In this document: one piece after another, positions 62,901-64,000 of the stretch | How the letters are laid out: every line of letters starts with the position of its first letter | Numbering within the stretch: position 1 is the stretch's first letter | Source: Cristatella mucedo | Lineage: Eukaryota; Bryozoa; Phylactolaemata; Cristatellidae | Direction of reading: 5' to 3' | Length of the DNA: 64,000 nt | NCBI GenBank assembly: GCA_009760855.2 | Contig: WPIO01000005.1 | Span: 7,722,001-7,786,000 of the forward strand | Translations under genes and position numbers: made by a program | The notes under the pieces: generated by a model | Told to the model about the DNA's origin: nothing | The model's input: the letters and a program-made list of their open reading frames with translations, nothing else | The model's database searches: none

Positions 62901-64000
62901 CTATCGAAATCTAGCTGCACCACAGAGACCAGATTGAGACCGTTGCTTATACTGCTGCTGCAGATAGACGTTGCTTTTACCAATGCTTGGCAGTTGACAG
63001 CCTCCACGAGCTGCATCTAGAGAACTGCTGCACCTCGACGTACATTACGTCACCGAAGTTGGCTTGACAAATTTGAGCCGGCTGAGTTCTCGTAAGTGCC
63101 TAAAATGAGATTAAGTTCTCCGAAAGTGCTGTTTTAAATGCTCCATTGCTATTATTAGTATTAAAGCTATTGTAGCAACTATTAAAATCCTTACGTTTTC
63201 TGCATTGTTTTTTTGCCTAGTCATCAGGCTGCCACTGTCATCGGCTTAAATCAAGTTAATCCGCTCGCAGACGTAGCGTGTCAGCATCTTAAGTAATGCA
63301 TGTTGCATACTTCGAGGAAAGGAAAGCCTTTTCGTGTGAATGCCGTAGGAGATCTGCCGACAAACGCCACAGTGGCTAATAGCAACGTAACAGCGAGTGC
63401 TACTACGGTTTCTACCAGCGCGAGCGCGTCGTCGCCGAGCCCGGATGCCTTTTTCAGCAGCCCGTCGGACGCTGCGGCCAATGCCACTAGTGCCGCACCG
63501 GCGACGTCTTCCACGATATCGACCGTGGTGCACGCTGCCTATAATAACTCGACGGCGAGCAGCGACGTGACGGCCAGCGCGGCGCTAGCTAACTTGACGA
63601 ACATTGCGGCGTCCGTGAGCGGCGGCGAAGCGACGGCAGAAATGTCAACGATCGCCGCGTCGAAAGCCATCCTTGCTAACTCAACGGCCGCCCCGGCGTC
63701 AGAGAGTGGCAACGCGACGACTAATGGCGCTCTCGGTAATTCGTCAGAAGCCAAGTCGGCGGCAACGGGCAGCTGGGAGGCGGGCACAGCCACGGTCAAC
63801 GCCACTGGCTACGCGAGCAGCCCAGCAGCGATGGCGGCAGGCGCAGCGCTCGCCGACACGACCGCGACCGTAGCCGCAGTAAACGCGACTCTGGTAAACG
63901 CAATAGCTGAGGCATCGGCGGCGGACGGCGGGGTGCCGCCGACGGCATCCAGCCTTGGCAACTCGTCGAGCGCGGCGGTGGCACCCGCCACCGAAGGGTT
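53854..64000 (+). CDS. secreted Ala/Ser/Thr-rich, N-glycosylation-sequon-dense protein, partial gene
   Basis: This is the overall span; the exons are listed separately. I recognise no family. The three-exon model gives a 19-residue hydrophobic leader, then ANSNVT at the mature N terminus, then about 255 residues made mostly of A, S, T, N, V and G. It contains roughly a dozen NxS/T sequons and no cysteine in the mature part. All introns are phase 1, typical of extracellular proteins. The expected product is a secreted or cell-surface, heavily N-glycosylated (and probably O-glycosylated) mucin-like chain. The gene continues past the window, so any anchor or globular domain is unseen. The third exon is GC-rich, unlike the AT-rich flanks. 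The introns hold LINE-A/B relics. A shorter form ending inside intron 2 is also possible. Confidence 0.55.
54188..54333 (+). CDS. candidate terminal exon, charged coiled-coil-like, unknown
   Basis: After a strong acceptor (GACCTTCTGCAG) the + strand reads RLEHKTLESAADELFKEQRE, QQTKILQILKKLTQA and TVVYGEKNANAP, then a stop. The heptad-like spacing of L/I and many E/K/Q suggests an amphipathic helix. It sits 280 bases after the signal-peptide exon but looks unlike that gene's other exons. It could instead be the tail of a transposon-borne DNA-binding protein. I found no matching upstream exon. Confidence 0.22.
54764..54930 (+). mobile_element. SINE-2 copy in intron 1 of the sequon-rich gene
   Basis: Head TAATGGCCCACTAGGTAAGG with B box GTCGTGGGTTCGAATGC, middle AGCTGTGGTGATAGCCGTAA and tail GAGGCTGTTAAATCAGCT. 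It is the clearest SINE-2 copy in the window. Confidence 0.88.
55292..55479 (+). CDS. candidate exon or coding relic, unknown
   Basis: After CATCTAACTCGCAG the + strand reads LTFRLTQRTELARHFWPKPR, then LSQTNFNLLGHLDNIFERLT and AQLEHCKPRMLR..., to a stop at 55,477. The composition looks protein-like, but no family was recognised. It lies in the first intron of the sequon-rich gene and may belong with the stretch at 54,188-54,333 as remains of one mobile element. Confidence 0.18.
55575..56330 (-). mobile_element. old LINE-A fragment in intron 1 of the sequon-rich gene
   Basis: In minus order it has a decayed 3' end, AAGAATTGTGGAAGTGAGTT, GAACCTGAGAGCGCGAGG, GATGTAGCAATTCGGCC and TAGATAGGATTGAACGTGAT, all LINE-A landmarks in the right order. 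A short open piece reads AELLHQFRPPRALRFSIGNK. Confidence 0.82.
56331..57640 (+). other. intron 1 of the sequon-rich gene, no feature seen
   Basis: It has a direct duplication of TCTGCTGCCATTCTC (56,396 and 56,421) and a CGTCGCACGTCGCACGTCGC triplet near 57,440. No exon was recognised. Confidence 0.4.
57641..57757 (+). CDS. sequon-rich protein exon 2
   Basis: The acceptor is TTACATTTGTAG after a pyrimidine-rich tract and the donor is CAGCAAG|GTAACG. It is a symmetric phase 1-1 exon of 117 bases encoding ANSNVTDYSSTSSTVDTSDS, NSIFANVTTVLVV and SSTQQ, with two NVT sequons. The segment ANSNVT recurs near the start of exon 3, which ties the two exons together. If the donor is not used, the frame reads on as GNASSSAAENLFNNFA to a TGA at 57,805-57,807. 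Confidence 0.55.
57808..58329 (+). other. intron 2 of the sequon-rich gene, 5' part
   Basis: AT-rich. A donor-like GAAG|GTGAAC lies at 57,810, just after the alternative stop. No repeat was recognised. Confidence 0.4.
58330..59340 (-). mobile_element. old LINE-A fragment carrying a minisatellite
   Basis: In minus order: CATCAGACTTCACCTCACGC, the 21-bp array, then CAGAGCCAGAGCTGCTGTGG, AAACCGTGGTGGCTCTTCTG, AACCATCGAAGCTCCTC and later RT remnants. Intact LINE-A has one ACGCAACAAAGAGAAAGTGG at the array position. Confidence 0.78.
58385..58573. repeat. 21-bp minisatellite, nine units, grown from LINE-A sequence
   Basis: Nine copies of CAACAAAGAGAAAGTGAGAA plus G follow one another; the first seven are essentially identical and the last two change to AAGTAAGAAG. 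The 21-base length keeps all three + frames and the minus frames open (for example NKEKVRS repeated), which explains several overlapping false frames. Confidence 0.95.
59640..59900 (+). mobile_element. LINE-B 3' end in intron 2 of the sequon-rich gene
   Basis: AAATTAAAAACGCACATATT, TGTGCTTATGCATGCTAACA, TGTCACCCCTAACCATGTAA and the tail AAAGCGCCTAGAGAGAGAGA with TTGATTTCTCTGAGAA. Confidence 0.8.
60260..60620 (-). mobile_element. very old LINE-A fragment
   Basis: ATGTAATCCAGCTTTGAAAG, AATGAATCGGACGTGATTGC and GAAGCTTTCGAACTTTAAGC match LINE-A landmarks (AATCAAGCCGAGACAG, GGATCGGATGTGATGGCT, GAAGCTTTTGAAATTGAGGC) in minus order with many changes. Confidence 0.5.
60962..61850 (-). mobile_element. 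LINE-B 3' half copy, young
   Basis: It runs from the (AAT)n end through AAAGCGCCCTCAGAGAACTC and the 3' UTR to codons for a 157-residue open piece (61,669-61,199) with SRLDFCNSLVTGLP, RRSCHITPLLADLHWL and [20 protein letters not shown]. It breaks off near 61,830 in the SAYATSARNLG-type region. More decayed LINE-like sequence continues to about 62,160. Confidence 0.88.
62611..62763 (-). mobile_element. SINE-1 copy, old
   Basis: On the minus strand a head (TTGGTTTGGCCCAGTAGTTA) and AACGCATAAATAGAGATTAA with GTTCTCTTACGGCGCTATAC match SINE-1; the B-box region is mutated. Confidence 0.72.
62764..63348 (+). other. intron 2 of the sequon-rich gene, 3' end, with a LINE-B tail remnant
   Basis: At about 63,090-63,165 GTAAGTGCCTAAAATGAGAT and TAAGTTCTCCGAAAGTGCT with an ATT-rich end mark a tail fragment. 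CCCCCCCC near 62,857. An ATG at 63,300 opens the exon 3 frame. Confidence 0.5.
63349..64000 (+). CDS. sequon-rich protein exon 3, open to the window end
   Basis: The frame is open from an ATG at 63,300 to the end of the window. I place an exon start at 63,349 after TGCCGTAG because its phase (1) matches exon 2. It reads DLPTNATVANSNVTASATTV and goes on as about 217 residues rich in A, S and T. Sequons include NAT five times, NST, NLT, NVT and NSS twice. GCG, TCG and ACG codons dominate, so the stretch is much more CpG-rich than its flanks. The acceptor's pyrimidine tract is weak, so starting at the ATG (63,300) is an alternative. Confidence 0.55.

Noticed and set aside
63246-63991. Several minus-strand frames (Ala/Arg- and Leu-rich) at the right end
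   Set aside because: They are shadows of the GC-rich + strand exon, whose sequons, phase and leader exon support the + strand reading.

Overview
The window is genomic DNA from an animal, probably an invertebrate. Spliced genes have GT-AG introns of kilobase size, tRNA-derived SINEs and decayed CR1/L2-type LINEs fill introns and spacers, and there are two relic Tc1/mariner/pogo-type DNA transposons and long dinucleotide microsatellites. No bacterial-style operon, rRNA, CRISPR array or intact tRNA gene was seen. I cannot name the species or phylum.

Gene content. (1) One conserved gene is clear: TBC1D13, a TBC-domain Rab GTPase-activating protein, on the + strand from about 10.5 to 40.7 kb. It has eleven recognisable coding exons (twelve if the last is right), joined in consistent phase, and both catalytic fingers are kept (IxxDxxR and YxQ). 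The first four introns are 5 to 8 kb and full of transposons; the later ones are mostly under 1.3 kb. (2) A second + strand gene starts at 53,854. It has a signal-peptide exon, a phase 1-1 exon with N-glycosylation sequons, and a long GC-rich exon that runs off the right end at 64,000 encoding an Ala/Ser/Thr-rich, sequon-dense chain. I recognise no family; this is the best candidate for something undescribed. (3) A possible first coding exon of a minus-strand gene lies at 5,036-5,192, next to a CpG-richer stretch (about 5.2-6.9 kb) that could hold promoters.

Repeats. Three LINE families are distinguishable. LINE-A ends in a TACAT/TTACA-type tail; its best copies are at 13.9-16.1 kb (-) and 30.7-32.4 kb (+). 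LINE-B ends in AAAGAGATTGAGTTCTCTGAGG plus (TTA)n; its best copy, with endonuclease and reverse transcriptase parts, is at 45.5-48.4 kb (-). LINE-C is seen only as decayed 3' parts. SINE-1 has a tRNA-like head and a tail nearly identical to LINE-C and close to LINE-B, suggesting it borrows their machinery. SINE-2 has another tRNA-like head and a different tail. A Tc1-like transposase relic (26.5-27.6 kb) and an internally deleted Tigger/pogo-like element (51.2-52.3 kb) are also present.

Layout: 0-10.5 kb, spacer with LINE/SINE fragments and the possible minus-strand exon; 10.5-40.7 kb, TBC1D13; 40.8-53.8 kb, repeats, including LINE-B, a possible gypsy relic, an interrupted LINE-A and the Tigger relic; 53.85-64 kb, the secreted sequon-rich gene, whose introns hold LINE-A/B relics and a 21-bp minisatellite grown from LINE-A sequence. 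Exon calls come from splice signals, phase and remembered family similarity; no alignment or transcript data were available.
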